Below are positions 6,457 through 6,802 of a stretch of DNA of 6,802 bases, piece after piece. This DNA comes from Hyphomicrobiales bacterium (GTDB lineage: Bacteria; Pseudomonadota; Alphaproteobacteria; Rhizobiales; Aestuariivirgaceae): positions 1 to 6,802 of the forward strand of contig JAHFPK010000150.1 in NCBI GenBank assembly GCA_023266715.1, in the 5' to 3' direction. Both the position numbers and the translations under genes were made by a program. Under the pieces are notes generated by a model, which was not told where the DNA came from, made no database searches, and was given only the letters and a program-made list of their open reading frames with translations. Each line of letters starts with the position of its first letter. Position 1 is the first letter of the stretch.

Positions 6457-6802
6457 TCACGCTTGAAGCCGCGTGGTTTTATGTTTGACTTCGAGATAGG
6501 CGGAAAGGCCCCAGGGGCCGAGCTCACGGCCAATGCCGCTGGCCTTGAAACCACCCCATGATGTTTCGACAAAAATTGTTTGCGGGCTGTTGATCCAGAC
6601 ATGACCCGCTTCCACCGCATCGGCCACGCGCTGGGCCTTTTCGGAGTCACTGCTCACGATTGTTGCCACCAAACCGAAGTCGCAATCATTGGCAAGAGCG
6701 ATGGCTTCTTCTTCACGCTCAAAGGTTTGCACGCAGAGGACGGGGCCAAAAATTTCTTCGCGCCAGAGCGGACTTGTCGATGGAACGTCAACGAAGATAG
6801 TG
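6457..6802 (-). CDS. Aldehyde dehydrogenase, C-terminal fragment (runs off right edge)
   Basis: Only the last 114 residues are in the window. They match the C-terminus of NAD(P)-dependent aldehyde dehydrogenases: WREEIFGPVLCV contains the invariant ExFGPV of the cofactor site, followed by AIALANDCDFGLVATI, GHVWINSPQ, SWGGFKASGIGRELGPWGL and a final YLEVKH. The GIGRELG...YLEVK ending is typical of betaine-aldehyde and aminoaldehyde dehydrogenases, which oxidise compounds such as 4-aminobutanal. The catalytic cysteine lies beyond position 6802. It is the first visible gene of the operon, 14 nt before the ATP-grasp start, so it probably shares the promoter and the pathway; any promoter must lie to the right of the window. 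Assignment to the superfamily is certain; the substrate is inferred from similarity of the C-terminus and from context. Confidence 0.93.
   Translation of the reverse strand, partial: TIFVDVPSTSPLWREEIFGPVLCVQTFEREEEAIALANDCDFGLVATIVSSDSEKAQRVADAVEAGHVWINSPQTIFVETSWGGFKASGIGRELGPWGLSAYLEVKHKTTRLQA

Noticed and set aside
6384..6650. Minus-strand 88-codon ORF across the aldehyde dehydrogenase / ATP-grasp junction
   Set aside because: Out of frame with both real genes, with no family motif and no start signal; it only spans their junction.
1..6802. CRISPR array, insertion sequence or phage genes
   Set aside because: No regularly spaced repeats, transposase motifs, terminal inverted repeats with target duplications, or phage-type genes were seen.

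Overview
The window looks like a chromosomal segment of an alphaproteobacterium, probably Hyphomicrobiales-like. The reasons are the EF-Tu N-terminus with a PHCNIGTIGHVDHGKTSLT signature, moderately high GC with G/C-rich third codon positions, and the type of accessory catabolic genes. The genus cannot be fixed from the sequence. Every confidently called gene lies on the minus strand, so transcription runs from high to low coordinates.

Positions 1-479 hold a translation locus: a stable-RNA-type promoter (about 451-479), a short leader hairpin, tRNA-Tyr(GTA), tRNA-Gly(TCC), and the start of tuf, which runs off the left edge. This is the same kind of tRNA-Tyr/tRNA-Gly/tuf linkage as the tufB operon of E. 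coli, without the threonine tRNAs. Positions 480-940 are a junction. They contain a dispersed GC-rich palindromic element (514-566) and about 375 bases where two mutually antisense ORFs compete and no gene can be assigned.

Positions 941-6802 carry a tightly packed five-gene operon. In transcription order it encodes: the C-terminus of an aldehyde dehydrogenase of the betaine/aminoaldehyde type; a 486-residue ATP-grasp ligase; a C45-type Ntn-hydrolase (acyl-CoA:6-aminopenicillanate acyltransferase / beta-alanyl-dopamine hydrolase superfamily); a DadA-type FAD D-amino-acid dehydrogenase; and a 584-residue PLP racemase of the ornithine-racemase kind. Junctions are a 14-nt gap, a 5-nt gap, a 4-base ATGA overlap and an 8-nt gap, so the genes are very probably co-transcribed and translationally coupled.

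Two things stand out. First, the racemase carries a roughly 220-residue C-terminal extension that reads as an arginase/agmatinase (ureohydrolase) fold in which most Mn ligands are replaced: a pseudo-arginase fused to an ornithine-racemase-like enzyme. Second, the enzyme classes of the operon (ATP-dependent ligase, FAD oxidase/dehydrogenase, aminoaldehyde dehydrogenase, amide-cleaving Ntn-hydrolase) match one for one the steps of the PuuA-PuuB-PuuC-PuuD putrescine route, but come from unrelated families and have an added racemase. I infer an uncharacterised catabolic or modification pathway for a basic or diamino amino acid or polyamine-like compound that works through an acyl-protected intermediate. 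The substrate is unknown.
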